Assembly: GCA_040387195.1 (NCBI GenBank)
Contig: JAZKEF010000022.1
Span: 15,671-79,670 of the forward strand
Source: UKL13-3 sp040387195
GTDB lineage: Bacteria; Bacteroidota; Bacteroidia; UKL13-3
DNA length: 64,000 bases
Reading direction: 5' to 3'
Part shown: positions 25,112 through 33,537 of the stretch, piece by piece
Layout of the letters: the number at the start of each line of letters is the position of its first letter
Position numbering within the stretch: position 1 is the first letter of the stretch
Made by a program: the position numbers and the translations under genes
Notes under the pieces: generated by a model
The model's database searches: none
What the model was told of the DNA's origin: nothing
The model's input: only the letters and a program-made list of their open reading frames with translations

Positions 25112-27424
25112 ATGAGTAATGTTAAAATGATTCGGTCCTTTGTTTGGAGTATTTTGAGTATAAGTATTTTGTGTACGATGGTTTACGCGCAACCTGCGCT
25201 GCCCGCCATTGGGGCCTGGAGGGTACACGCTGCATTTGCAACCAATAATTGTGTGGAAGAAATCGGAACCAAGATTTACGTGGGAAATAACAGTGCAATT
25301 TTCACCTACGATAAAACGGATGGCGCTACAGAAGTGCTTTCCAGGGTAACCGGATTATCGGATGTAAACGTAAAGCACATTAAGTACCACAGCCCTTCCC
25401 GGACCATTATTATCGGTTATGATAACCTCAATATTGATTTAGTTCAGGATGGCATCGTATATAATATTCCTGATGTATTGAATAAGCGCATCATAGGAGA
25501 TAAGTTGTTAAATAATATCACCATAATCGATCAAACAGCTTACTTATCGTGTAGTTTCGGCATTCTGCTTATTGATATTCCTAAAAAGAGACTGGTGGAT
25601 AGTTATGTAAACCTTGGACCAAACGGAAGCAATTTAGCGGTAACGGATGTTGCTGTTTATGATGGAAAAATGTATGCTGCGTCTCCTGCGGGCATTTACA
25701 GCGCCTCCCTCTCCAGCGTTAACCTGAGCGATTACCAGTTTTGGCAGTTGGCAAGACCGTCCGCATTAAGCAGTCATTTGGAAGTGTTCCGAAACAGATT
25801 GTTTGCCGTAGTGGATACAACTATTTATACATTTGATGGCATAGTTTGGAATATATACAATGGCTTAGGTCCTAATCAAACCAACGATATGCGTGTAAAC
25901 AACAACCACCTGGTGATTACACTGAACGATCGGATTGTAGTAGAGGATGCACAAGGAGTCATCAAAACCCAAAACCAACAGTTTGTCCAAACTACAATTA
26001 TAAGTAAGGAAAATGATTTGTTCCTGTTGGTTAACGGACAGTATTTGATTCGGATGGATGATGCCAGCCAGGCACTGGAGTATCTGGCCCCGGCCGGTCC
26101 TGTTGCCACCACGGCTACGCGCATGAGTTATCATAATGGTAAATTGTGGATGGCGGGTGGTGGAGTAAACGGGTTTGGTATTGCCGGAGGATGGGGACCT
26201 CAATTTAACAATAACAAGTTTAGCCGTTTTGAAAACAATCAATGGTATGGATATACTACCAATACGGATCCCAGAATTTTGAACACCCGCGATTTTATTG
26301 ACGTTACGGTTCATCCGGTTACACAACATGCCTTTTTGGGAAGTTTCGGATACGGTATTCTGGAAATCGATGGAGAAACAGTTGTGAATAGTTATGATTC
26401 CGCCAGCAGCTCACTCCGCTCTCCTGACGGTTTTCCCGGCCGTGTGTATGTGGCAGGAATCGCATTCGACAAAAATAATAACCTTTGGGTAAGCAACTCT
26501 GATGCGGTGAATCCTATTTCAGTAATGGAAGAAACTTCCAAAACATGGAAGTCATTTTCTGTACCTTCATCAACCGATAAACGATTTGGGTTTATTACGA
26601 TAGACGACCAGGATAACAAATGGATTTTTTCGACACGTGGTTTAGGTATTTATGTATATAATAGTGGAGCCAAGGTATTGGATGCTTCAGATGATCAGTT
26701 CAAAACATTAACATCCGATAAGGAGAACGGATTTTTACCCGGCAATACCGTTTTATGTATCACCAAAGACCAAAAGGGAGAGTTGTGGACAGGCACAGAT
26801 CAGGGCTTATGTATTTTCAGAAACCCCGAGAACGTATTTAGGAACGGAGCCAATTTTGATGCTGAACAACTTGTAATTAAAACAGGATTGGTGTATTCCA
26901 ATTTTTTAGGAAACACACCCGTAAAATGTATTAAGGTGGATGCTGCAAACCGTAAATGGATTGGCACAGCGAATGGCGTATGGTTGGTGTCTCCGGATGG
27001 TTATACGGTGATTCATAATTTTAACATGAGCAACAGTCCGTTGTTGTCCAATTCTATTTTGGAAATAGGTATTGACGAGCAAACGGGGGAAGTGTTTTTT
27101 GTAACCGAAAAAGGTATCATTTCATATATGGGAAATGCAACGGAGGCAAAAGAAGTGCATGGAGTTATATCAGTATACCCCAATCCGGTTGGGCCTGATT
27201 ATACAGGACTAATAGCTATAAAAGGATTGGTGAATAATGCATTTGTAAAAATTACGGATATTAAAGGTAAGATGGTTTATGAAACCAGGGCGAATGGAGG
27301 AATGGCCACATGGGATGGTCGTAATTTTACCGGTAAAAGAACATCAACAGGAGTATACCTTGTATACTCTACCAATGCCGAAGGTACCGAAACCAATGTA
27401 GCGAAGATTTTGTTTGTAAATTAA
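25112..27424 (+). CDS. porZ: Type IX secretion system attachment-complex protein PorZ
   Basis: 770 residues from the ATG at 25112; a GTG 30 bases earlier and an ATG 15 bases later are alternatives. The signal peptide ends TMVYAQ. The body is a run of beta-propeller blades of the two-component-regulator type (IGAWRVHAAF…, VTGLSDVNVKHIKYH, AYLSCSFGILLIDIPKK, GELWTGTDQGLCIF, NRKWIGTANGVWLV). It ends in a T9SS sorting-type domain (VISVYPNPVGPDY…, …VAKILFVN). In Porphyromonas gingivalis PorZ sits on the cell surface in the PorU-PorV-PorQ-PorZ complex and binds the anionic LPS that is attached to cargo. recO follows 31 bases later. The presence of this gene implies a working T9SS; the nuclease at 54175-56268 is a likely cargo. 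Confidence 0.88.
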   Translation: MSNVKMIRSFVWSILSISILCTMVYAQPALPAIGAWRVHAAFATNNCVEEIGTKIYVGNNSAIFTYDKTDGATEVLSRVTGLSDVNVKHIKYHSPSRTIIIGYDNLNIDLVQDGIVYNIPDVLNKRIIGDKLLNNITIIDQTAYLSCSFGILLIDIPKKRLVDSYVNLGPNGSNLAVTDVAVYDGKMYAASPAGIYSASLSSVNLSDYQFWQLARPSALSSHLEVFRNRLFAVVDTTIYTFDGIVWNIYNGLGPNQTNDMRVNNNHLVITLNDRIVVEDAQGVIKTQNQQFVQTTIISKENDLFLLVNGQYLIRMDDASQALEYLAPAGPVATTATRMSYHNGKLWMAGGGVNGFGIAGGWGPQFNNNKFSRFENNQWYGYTTNTDPRILNTRDFIDVTVHPVTQHAFLGSFGYGILEIDGETVVNSYDSASSSLRSPDGFPGRVYVAGIAFDKNNNLWVSNSDAVNPISVMEETSKTWKSFSVPSSTDKRFGFITIDDQDNKWIFSTRGLGIYVYNSGAKVLDASDDQFKTLTSDKENGFLPGNTVLCITKDQKGELWTGTDQGLCIFRNPENVFRNGANFDAEQLVIKTGLVYSNFLGNTPVKCIKVDAANRKWIGTANGVWLVSPDGYTVIHNFNMSNSPLLSNSILEIGIDEQTGEVFFVTEKGIISYMGNATEAKEVHGVISVYPNPVGPDYTGLIAIKGLVNNAFVKITDIKGKMVYETRANGGMATWDGRNFTGKRTSTGVYLVYSTNAEGTETNVAKILFVN

Positions 27425-27428
27425 ACTG

Positions 27429-27436
27429 TATTTTCG
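27429..27436 (+). promoter_or_regulatory. Candidate -7 element of recO
   Basis: TATTTTCG, 19 bases before the recO ATG. It suggests recO can be transcribed apart from porZ. Confidence 0.4.
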
Positions 27437-27455
27437 TCCTTCAATTTACCGGAGA

Positions 27456-28184
27456 ATGCTTTTAAAGTGCAAGGCTATTGTTATCAAAACCATTGATTAT
27501 TCAGAGAATAGTGTTGTGCTCAAATGTTTTACCGATACCCATGGGGTGCAGTCGTATATGGTAAATGGAGTGCGTTCCAAAAAAGGAGCCATTAAACCAT
27601 CACACCTGTTACCACTTTCATTACTCGAACTTGAAGCCTACCACCAGCAACAAAAAAACTTGCAGCGGATTAAGGAATTGAAGTGTGTACCCCAACTTCA
27701 CTCATTGCATTTTGATATGGTGAAAAGTGCGGTTGGGATTTTTATGGCCGAAGTAATCAATAAAGTACTGAGGGAAGAAAATCAACCCGATCCGCCATTG
27801 TTTTCATTTATGTACCACACCATCCAGTTACTTGATTTGGAAGGTGAAAAGGTGAATAATTTTCCGCTGTTTTTTTTGCTCCAGCTCACCCGTTACCTTG
27901 GCTTTCATCCTAAGGGAATATATAATGAGCTCAACAATGGATTTGATTTCAGGGAAGGTATATTTGAGCCATACGAAGCCCGCAATCCTTACCAGATCAC
28001 ACCCGCATTAAGTGAAAAGCTGTCGATATTGTTGCAAAGTAATTCGCTCGACTATAAAACCGTTTCGATGAATTATTCAGACCGTACCGCTTTGCTTGAA
28101 CATGCCATCGATTATTACCGCGAGCATATGATCGGTTTCTCAGATCTTAAATCACACAAAATTTTGGCGGAGGTATTGGCATAG
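27456..28184 (+). CDS. recO: DNA repair protein RecO
   Basis: 242 residues, the normal length. The N-terminal OB fold is recognisable (CKAIVIKTIDYSENSVVLKCFTD, YMVNGVRSKKGAIKPSHLLPLSLLELE). It is followed by the helical C-terminal domain. The zinc-finger cysteines of some RecO proteins are absent, as in many Bacteroidota. RecO works with RecR to load RecA on SSB-coated single-stranded DNA at gaps. It ends at an intrinsic terminator that also serves the opposing DUF5606 gene. Confidence 0.93.
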   Translation: MLLKCKAIVIKTIDYSENSVVLKCFTDTHGVQSYMVNGVRSKKGAIKPSHLLPLSLLELEAYHQQQKNLQRIKELKCVPQLHSLHFDMVKSAVGIFMAEVINKVLREENQPDPPLFSFMYHTIQLLDLEGEKVNNFPLFFLLQLTRYLGFHPKGIYNELNNGFDFREGIFEPYEARNPYQITPALSEKLSILLQSNSLDYKTVSMNYSDRTALLEHAIDYYREHMIGFSDLKSHKILAEVLA

Positions 28185-28204
28185 AAGAAAAGTGAAATGC
28201 ATAA

Positions 28205-28238
28205 AAAAAGCTGTCAGATTTCTATCTGACAGCTTTTT
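28205..28238. terminator. Bidirectional intrinsic terminator
   Basis: AAAAAGCTGTCAGAT, loop TTCT, ATCTGACAGCTTTTT: a perfect 15-pair stem with A/T runs on both sides. It lies between the convergent recO and DUF5606 genes and can stop transcription from either side. Confidence 0.93.
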
Positions 28239-28255
28239 CGGTTAATTCCAATAAC

Positions 28256-28873
28256 CTATACTGATTTTGGTCTATAGGTATTTTTAGTTCCGGCACCTTT
28301 ACTGCTCACTTTGGTGTTCATGTCTTTTGGAGCGGCTGTTTTCGGAGCTTTCGGAGTTGTAGCTTTTTTAGCAGCAGCTTTCTTTGGCTTAGCTTCTTCT
28401 GTTGCTTCTTCGGCATCATCTGCCTTAGCTTTTTTAGCTGTCTTTTTAGGTTTGTCTTCAGTTGCTTCAACAGCAGATTCTCCTAATAATGAAGCAAAAT
28501 CCAATTGACCTTTTAACAGGTTATACCAGGTAATTAATTTTTTAATATCTGAATCGTATACGCGCTCATTGTCTAATTTTACGGCAGTGTTTACGTAAGC
28601 ACGTTGCGCTTTTGAATCATCTTTTGCAGATGGAGCGGCATTACCTGCTTTTTCAACATCATTTAACTTTACAAACACTTCGGCAAGTTGCACATCGCCT
28701 TCAATAGTGTACATCGAAATGTCTTCCAATACAGATACTTTATCATGCATACCTGTAGCAAAGCGTTTTTTAGGCTCGCTCATGGTTTCAAGGATTAATC
28801 CGTTTTTGCTGCGTCCGATTATTTTGTGCAATCCGCTGATTCCTGCAATTGCAACGATTTCTTTTAAATCCAT
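28256..28873 (-). CDS. DUF5606-domain protein with lysine/alanine-rich tail
   Basis: 205 residues from MDLKEIVAIAG, the usual start of this family; an in-frame upstream start adds 10 residues that are unlikely to be real. Residues about 1-140 are the DUF5606 domain (LHKIIGRSKNGLILETM, VSVLEDISMYTIEGDVQLAEVF, YDSDIKKLITWYNLL). The remainder is a KKTAKKAK, KKAAAKKATTPKAPK tail ending in TYRPKSV. The function of the family is unknown; it is near-universal in the phylum. The basic tail resembles that of the DksA/TraR-like protein at 17749-19011 and suggests contact with nucleic acid (inference). Confidence 0.88.
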   Translation of the reverse strand: MDLKEIVAIAGISGLHKIIGRSKNGLILETMSEPKKRFATGMHDKVSVLEDISMYTIEGDVQLAEVFVKLNDVEKAGNAAPSAKDDSKAQRAYVNTAVKLDNERVYDSDIKKLITWYNLLKGQLDFASLLGESAVEATEDKPKKTAKKAKADDAEEATEEAKPKKAAAKKATTPKAPKTAAPKDMNTKVSSKGAGTKNTYRPKSV

Positions 28874-28941
28874 ACTGTTAGTTTTTACTTTTCGAGGTGG
28901 CAAATGTAGTATTTTTTAAAAATTTGCAACTATACCTGAGC

Positions 28942-29139
28942 ATGGTATCTCATTTTATAACGCATGGATTAAAGCCTATCCTCTTGATTGTGATGTTGAT
29001 GGCAAATATTGTTTTCTCTAATGCGCAGGTAATCAATAGTGAAAGACATCGGATGGATGTCGCAGGGAAGATTCTTCAGGCAAGGGAATTAGGTTATTCC
29101 GGTCCGCAGACAGCATCTTCAATGATAATGCTTCTATGA
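28942..29139 (+). CDS. Short secreted-like open frame, possibly a gene remnant
   Basis: 65 residues: a signal-peptide-like start (PILLIVMLMANIVFSNAQ) followed by VINSERHRMDVAGKIL and an early stop. A second frame remains open past that stop (…DSIFNDNASMNTEPKTCG…) to about 29258. That would fit a frameshifted remnant of a longer secreted protein. No family is recognised. It fills the gap between DUF5606 and icmF. Confidence 0.3.
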   Translation: MVSHFITHGLKPILLIVMLMANIVFSNAQVINSERHRMDVAGKILQARELGYSGPQTASSMIMLL

Positions 29140-29238
29140 ATACCGAACCTAAAACCTGTGGTAATATAATAAGCAGAGGTTGTTCAACTTTTGGAAATCG
29201 GGCTGACGGAAAAGCCTATGAAATGTGGCATATTGTCT

Positions 29239-29246
29239 TAATTTTG
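29239..29246 (+). promoter_or_regulatory. Candidate -7 element of icmF
   Basis: TAATTTTG, an exact TAnnTTTG match, 30 bases before the start codon. Confidence 0.45.
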
Positions 29247-29276
29247 CCCCTTACTTAACAATCAAAAATTGTCTTC

Positions 29277-32200
29277 ATGGAAACGATTGAGAAATATATT
29301 CCCCAAAACAAAATTCGTATTGTAACAGCTGCAGCATTATTTGACGGGCACGATGCCGCTATTAATATTATGCGCAGGATTATTCAGGCAACCGGTGCGG
29401 AAGTGATTCACCTCGGGCACGATCGCAGTGCAGAGGAAGTGGTGGATACTGCCATCCAGGAAGATGCCAATGCCATTGCAATGACTTCCTACCAGGGAGG
29501 ACATGTTGAGTATTTTAAATTTATGCATGATTTGCTGAAGCAAAAGGGTTGTGGGCATATCAAAATTTTTGGTGGTGGTGGTGGAACCATTCTTCCGGAA
29601 GAGATGGACGAATTACACCGGTATGGTATTACCCGGATTTATGGCCCGGATGACGGACGTGCGATGGGATTGCAAGGAATGATTAATGATATGCTGGCTA
29701 AATGTGACTTTGCTACCGGTGCAAACCTGAACGGTGAAGTAAAACATCTCAAAGAAAAAGATTATAAATCAATTGCCAAGCTTATTTCAGCTGCCGAGAA
29801 TTTCCCCGAAGCATTTGTTGTACAACACAATGAAATTTCGAAATCAATCTCAGCAAGTACTATCCCTGTATTGGGATTTACCGGTACGGGTGGAGCGGGA
29901 AAATCATCATTGGTGGATGAACTGGTGCGCAGGTTTTTGTTAGATTTTAAAACTAAAACGGTAGCCATTATTTCGGTTGATCCGAGTAAACGTAAAACAG
30001 GTGGAGCATTGCTGGGTGATCGCATCCGCATGAACTCGATTAAGAATCCAAGGGTGTACATGCGTTCATTGGCTACCCGTCAGAGCAACCTTGCGTTATC
30101 AAAATATGTAAAAGAAGCAGTTGATATCGTAAAGGCAGCAGGGTTTGATTTAATCATCCTCGAAACCTCGGGGATCGGACAAAGCGATACGGAAATCATT
30201 GAGCACAGCAATAGCAGCTTGTATGTAATGACTCCGGAGTACGGTGCTGCAACGCAGTTGGAAAAAATTGACATGCTCGATTTTGCCGACATCATTGCGA
30301 TAAATAAGTTTGATAAAAAAGGAGCATTGGATGCGTTGCGTGATGTGAAAAAACAGTACCAGCGCAATCACCAATTGTTTGATAAAAACCCGGATGATAT
30401 GCCGGTATTCGGAACAATTGCCTCCCAGTTTAACGATCCCGGAATGAACCGTTTGTACAAAGCGGTGATGGATAAAGTTGTGGAACGTTCAGGTGCTGAT
30501 CTTAAATCTACCTACCACATCAGTGAGGAGATGAGTGAGAAGATATACATTATCCCGCCTTCACGTACCCGTTACCTTTCTGAGATTTCGGAGAATAACC
30601 GTGGCTACGACAGATGGGTGGATAAACAGGTAGAGATTGCCGATAAATTATATGGATTAAAATCTGCCATCGAAACATTATCGTCAGCAAAAAATGCAGA
30701 TAAGGGATTGGTTGATGCTGTGAAATCGGCCTATGCAGAAATTGAATTAAACCTTGATCCACGTAATAAAATTTTGCTGGAAACATGGGAAGAGAAAAAA
30801 GACCTGTTCCGTAATGAATATTATATATTCAAGGTACGCGATAAGGAAATCAAGATAAAAACACATACCGAGTCATTGTCGCACACCGAAGTACCGAAGG
30901 TAGCTGTGCCAAAGTACAGAGCCTGGGGTGAAATTTTGCGTTGGGCATTGCAGGAAAACTTTCCCGGAGATTTTCCTTACACGGCCGGTATCTATCCTTT
31001 CAAACGTGAAGGAGAAGACCCAACACGTATGTTTGCCGGAGAAGGCGGACCTGAACGTACCAACAAACGTTTTCACTATGTATCGCAAGGGATGCCTGCC
31101 AAACGGTTGAGCACAGCTTTCGACTCTGTTACTTTATACGGAAATGACCCTGACCATCGCCCCGATATTTACGGTAAAATAGGTAACTCGGGAGTAAGTG
31201 TGTGGAGCTTGGATGCGGCCAAAAAATTATATTCAGGTTTCAACCTTGCCGATCCCAAAACTTCAGTGTCGATGACCATCAATGGTCCCGCAGCTATCAT
31301 CTGTGCATTTTTTATGAATGCGGCTATTGATCAGCAATGTGAGATATACATTAAAGCAAATGGATTGGTAGATGAAGTAAACAAAAAGATTGATAACATT
31401 TTCAAAGGAAGGGGAACCGATCGTCCATCGTATAACGAAGACATGCCTGAAAGCAATGATGGCTTAGGGTTGATGTTGTTGGGTGTTACCGGAGATATGG
31501 TTTTACCTGCCGATGTGTATGCAAAAATAAAAGCGGATACATTAAAACAAGTGCGTGGAACTGTACAAGCAGATATTTTGAAAGAAGATCAGGCACAAAA
31601 TACCTGTATTTTCTCAACGGAATTCTCTTTGCGCGTAATGGGCGATGTGCAGCAATATTTTATTGATAATGCTGTTCGTAATTTTTATTCGGTTTCCATA
31701 AGCGGTTACCATATTGCGGAGGCAGGTGCAAATCCGATTACACAATTGGCATTGACTTTATCCAACGGATTTACATTTGTTGAGTACTATTTAAGTCGCG
31801 GAATGAACATTGATGATTTCGCACCGAACCTTTCATTCTTTTTCTCAAACGGTATCGATCCTGAGTATTCGGTGATTGGTCGCGTGAGCCGCAGAATTTG
31901 GGCTAAGGCAATGAAATTGAAATATGGTGCCAACGAACGTTCGCAAATGTTGAAGTACCACATTCAAACTTCGGGTCGTTCATTGCATGCGCAGGAAATT
32001 GATTTTAATGATATCCGTACAACCCTGCAGGCATTATATGCAATTTACGATAACTGTAATTCGCTGCACACAAATGCATACGATGAAGCCATCACCACAC
32101 CCACCGAAGAATCGGTAAGGCGTGCAATGGCCATCCAGTTAATCATCAACCGCGAGTTGGGATTGGCCAAAAATGAAAATCCGTTGCAGGGATCATTCAT

Positions 32201-32654
32201 CATTGAAGAGTTAACAGATTTGGTGGAAGAGGCTGTGTTAAGCGAGTTTGATAAGATCACCGAGCGCGGTGGTGTGTTGGGAGCCATGGAAACCATGTAC
32301 CAACGCAACAAAATTCAGGAAGAAAGTATGTATTACGAAATGCAAAAGCATTCCGGTGAATTCCCGATCATTGGTGTAAACACGTTCTTAAGCAGCAAAG
32401 GTTCTCCAACCATTTTACCGAAAGAGGTAATCCGTTCTACAACCGAGGAAAAAGAATTCCAGATTAAGATGTTGAATGAGCTGAAAAATGGCAATGCCGA
32501 AAAAGGGGAAGAGATGTTGCATAAATTGCAACAGGTAGCCATCCACAACGGAAATTTATTCAATGAATTAATGGAAACCGTTAAATATTGTTCATTGGGT
32601 CAAATTACCCATTCGTTGTTTGAGGTAGGCGGACAATACCGCAGGAATATGTAG
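29277..32654 (+). CDS. icmF: Fused isobutyryl-CoA mutase (IcmF-type), cobalamin-dependent
   Basis: 1125 residues in the IcmF order. The B12-binding domain (about 12-145) carries the cobalamin-ligand motif LFDGHDAA (His at 25). A MeaB-type GTPase domain has its P-loop GTGGAGKSS at about 203-211 and AINKFDKKGALDA as the G4 motif. A linker follows, then the mutase TIM barrel starting near YPFKREGEDPTRMFAGEGG (about 570-590). The enzyme interconverts isobutyryl-CoA and n-butyryl-CoA, and some members act on isovaleryl/pivalyl-CoA. The built-in GTPase acts as chaperone for cofactor loading. Substrate choice depends on a few barrel residues I cannot assign safely. Its stop codon lies within the first half-copy of the REP element downstream. 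Confidence 0.94.
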   Translation: METIEKYIPQNKIRIVTAAALFDGHDAAINIMRRIIQATGAEVIHLGHDRSAEEVVDTAIQEDANAIAMTSYQGGHVEYFKFMHDLLKQKGCGHIKIFGGGGGTILPEEMDELHRYGITRIYGPDDGRAMGLQGMINDMLAKCDFATGANLNGEVKHLKEKDYKSIAKLISAAENFPEAFVVQHNEISKSISASTIPVLGFTGTGGAGKSSLVDELVRRFLLDFKTKTVAIISVDPSKRKTGGALLGDRIRMNSIKNPRVYMRSLATRQSNLALSKYVKEAVDIVKAAGFDLIILETSGIGQSDTEIIEHSNSSLYVMTPEYGAATQLEKIDMLDFADIIAINKFDKKGALDALRDVKKQYQRNHQLFDKNPDDMPVFGTIASQFNDPGMNRLYKAVMDKVVERSGADLKSTYHISEEMSEKIYIIPPSRTRYLSEISENNRGYDRWVDKQVEIADKLYGLKSAIETLSSAKNADKGLVDAVKSAYAEIELNLDPRNKILLETWEEKKDLFRNEYYIFKVRDKEIKIKTHTESLSHTEVPKVAVPKYRAWGEILRWALQENFPGDFPYTAGIYPFKREGEDPTRMFAGEGGPERTNKRFHYVSQGMPAKRLSTAFDSVTLYGNDPDHRPDIYGKIGNSGVSVWSLDAAKKLYSGFNLADPKTSVSMTINGPAAIICAFFMNAAIDQQCEIYIKANGLVDEVNKKIDNIFKGRGTDRPSYNEDMPESNDGLGLMLLGVTGDMVLPADVYAKIKADTLKQVRGTVQADILKEDQAQNTCIFSTEFSLRVMGDVQQYFIDNAVRNFYSVSISGYHIAEAGANPITQLALTLSNGFTFVEYYLSRGMNIDDFAPNLSFFFSNGIDPEYSVIGRVSRRIWAKAMKLKYGANERSQMLKYHIQTSGRSLHAQEIDFNDIRTTLQALYAIYDNCNSLHTNAYDEAITTPTEESVRRAMAIQLIINRELGLAKNENPLQGSFIIEELTDLVEEAVLSEFDKITERGGVLGAMETMYQRNKIQEESMYYEMQKHSGEFPIIGVNTFLSSKGSPTILPKEVIRSTTEEKEFQIKMLNELKNGNAEKGEEMLHKLQQVAIHNGNLFNELMETVKYCSLGQITHSLFEVGGQYRRNM

Positions 32655-32700
32655 AGACGCATAATACGGGAATATGTAGAGACGCATAATTATGCGTCTC
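32644..32700. repeat. REP palindrome with a duplicated left flank, upstream of the RAYT gene
   Basis: A 22-base perfect palindrome GAGACGCATAA|TTATGCGTCTC occupies 32679-32700. Its left half and flank (GGAATATGTAGAGACGCATAAT without its last two bases, 32644-32665) are repeated at 32669-32690 as a 22-base direct repeat. The first copy supplies the stop codon of icmF. As RNA the palindrome is a strong stem followed by TTTC, so it may also terminate icmF. Confidence 0.88.
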
Positions 32701-33128
32701 TTTCAAAATCAAATTATCCAATTAATTAATAATGAATAGGTTTTTTGGTTTTATTAATCCCAATACCGAAATTGGGGTTATAAAATCTAAACCCCATGCC
32801 CGAAAAATTTCGTAACAAATACAGGATTCAATCTGCCCGTTTACAAGGGTACGATTATCGCAATGCAGGTGCCTATTTCATCACAATCTGCACACAACAT
32901 CGTAACCATTATTTTGGCGAATGTGAAAACAAACACATGCAATTGTCACCCCTAGGATTGTTGGCCGAACAATTCTGGTTCGAAATTCCCAATCATTTTC
33001 CAAATACATCATTGGATGCGTTTGTAGTGATGCCCAATCATATTCATGGTATTTTGGTAATCAATGAAAAATGGGAAAACCCACGAAACAATGGATCACC
33101 CGTGTTACCCGTATCGCCCATATCGTCC

Positions 33129-33156
33129 GTAGAGACGCATAATTATGCGTCTCTAC
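33129..33156. repeat. REP palindrome inside the RAYT gene
   Basis: A 28-base perfect palindrome with arms GTAGAGACGCAT and ATGCGTCTCTAC around AATT. It shares its central 22 bases with the copy at 32679-32700. It is read in frame as VETHNYASL and keeps the transposase open. Confidence 0.95.
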
Positions 33157-33231
33157 CCGCGACCGAATATCCCGCGACCGAATATCCCGCGACCGAATAT
33201 CCCGCGACCGAATATCCCGCAACCGAATTAA
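33157..33231 (+). repeat. 15-bp tandem repeat in the RAYT gene
   Basis: Five copies of CCCGCGACCGAATAT (the last is CCCGCAACCGAATTA) follow the REP palindrome directly and encode PATEY x4 plus PATEL. Near-identical copies imply recent expansion by slippage or unequal exchange. Confidence 0.95.
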
Positions 33232-33512
33232 ACAATATTCATTCCCCGAAAAATGAATATTTTCAGAACCTATCGGCACCTGCAAAATCCGTATCAACCA
33301 TCATGCGCGCGTACAAATCGGTTGTAACAATTGAATCTCGGAAAATTGATACATCATTCGGATGGCAACCCCGATTTCATGATCACATTATCAGAAATCC
33401 TGCTGAATACGAACGAATTGCTAACTACATTGGAAATAACCCCTCCAATTGGAAGGAGGATAGGTTCTTTTGACAGCTTCGGGTGATTACCAGTTCAATC
33501 ATTCTTTTTAGC

Positions 33513-33520
33513 TAAGTTTG
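33513..33520 (+). promoter_or_regulatory. Candidate -7 element of the esterase gene
   Basis: TAAGTTTG, an exact TAnnTTTG match, 17 bases before the start codon. No clear -33 match. Confidence 0.4.
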
Positions 33521-33537
33521 TTCATCATCGAATCAAT

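Larger units (their letters stand above)
32796..33473 (+). mobile_element. REP-associated tyrosine transposase (RAYT, IS200-like Y1)
   Basis: 225 residues coding for a single-domain Y1 HUH enzyme. Early signatures are GAYFITICTQHRNHYFG. The HUH motif is VVMPNHIHGILV (His 82 and 84), the candidate catalytic Tyr is in IMRAYKSVVTIE (about 173), and the C-terminal WQPRFHDHIIR and IANYIGNNPSNW are typical. RAYTs nick and move short REP palindromes found elsewhere in the genome. Between the HUH and Tyr segments, residues about 112-145 come from an in-frame REP palindrome (VETHNYASL) and five PATEY/PATEL repeats. The frame is intact, so the enzyme could be active. The upstream palindromes are its likely substrates. 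Confidence 0.92.

Noticed and set aside
33157..33231. Possible CRISPR-like repeat
   Set aside because: The units are direct head-to-tail 15-base repeats without spacers and are coding (PATEY).
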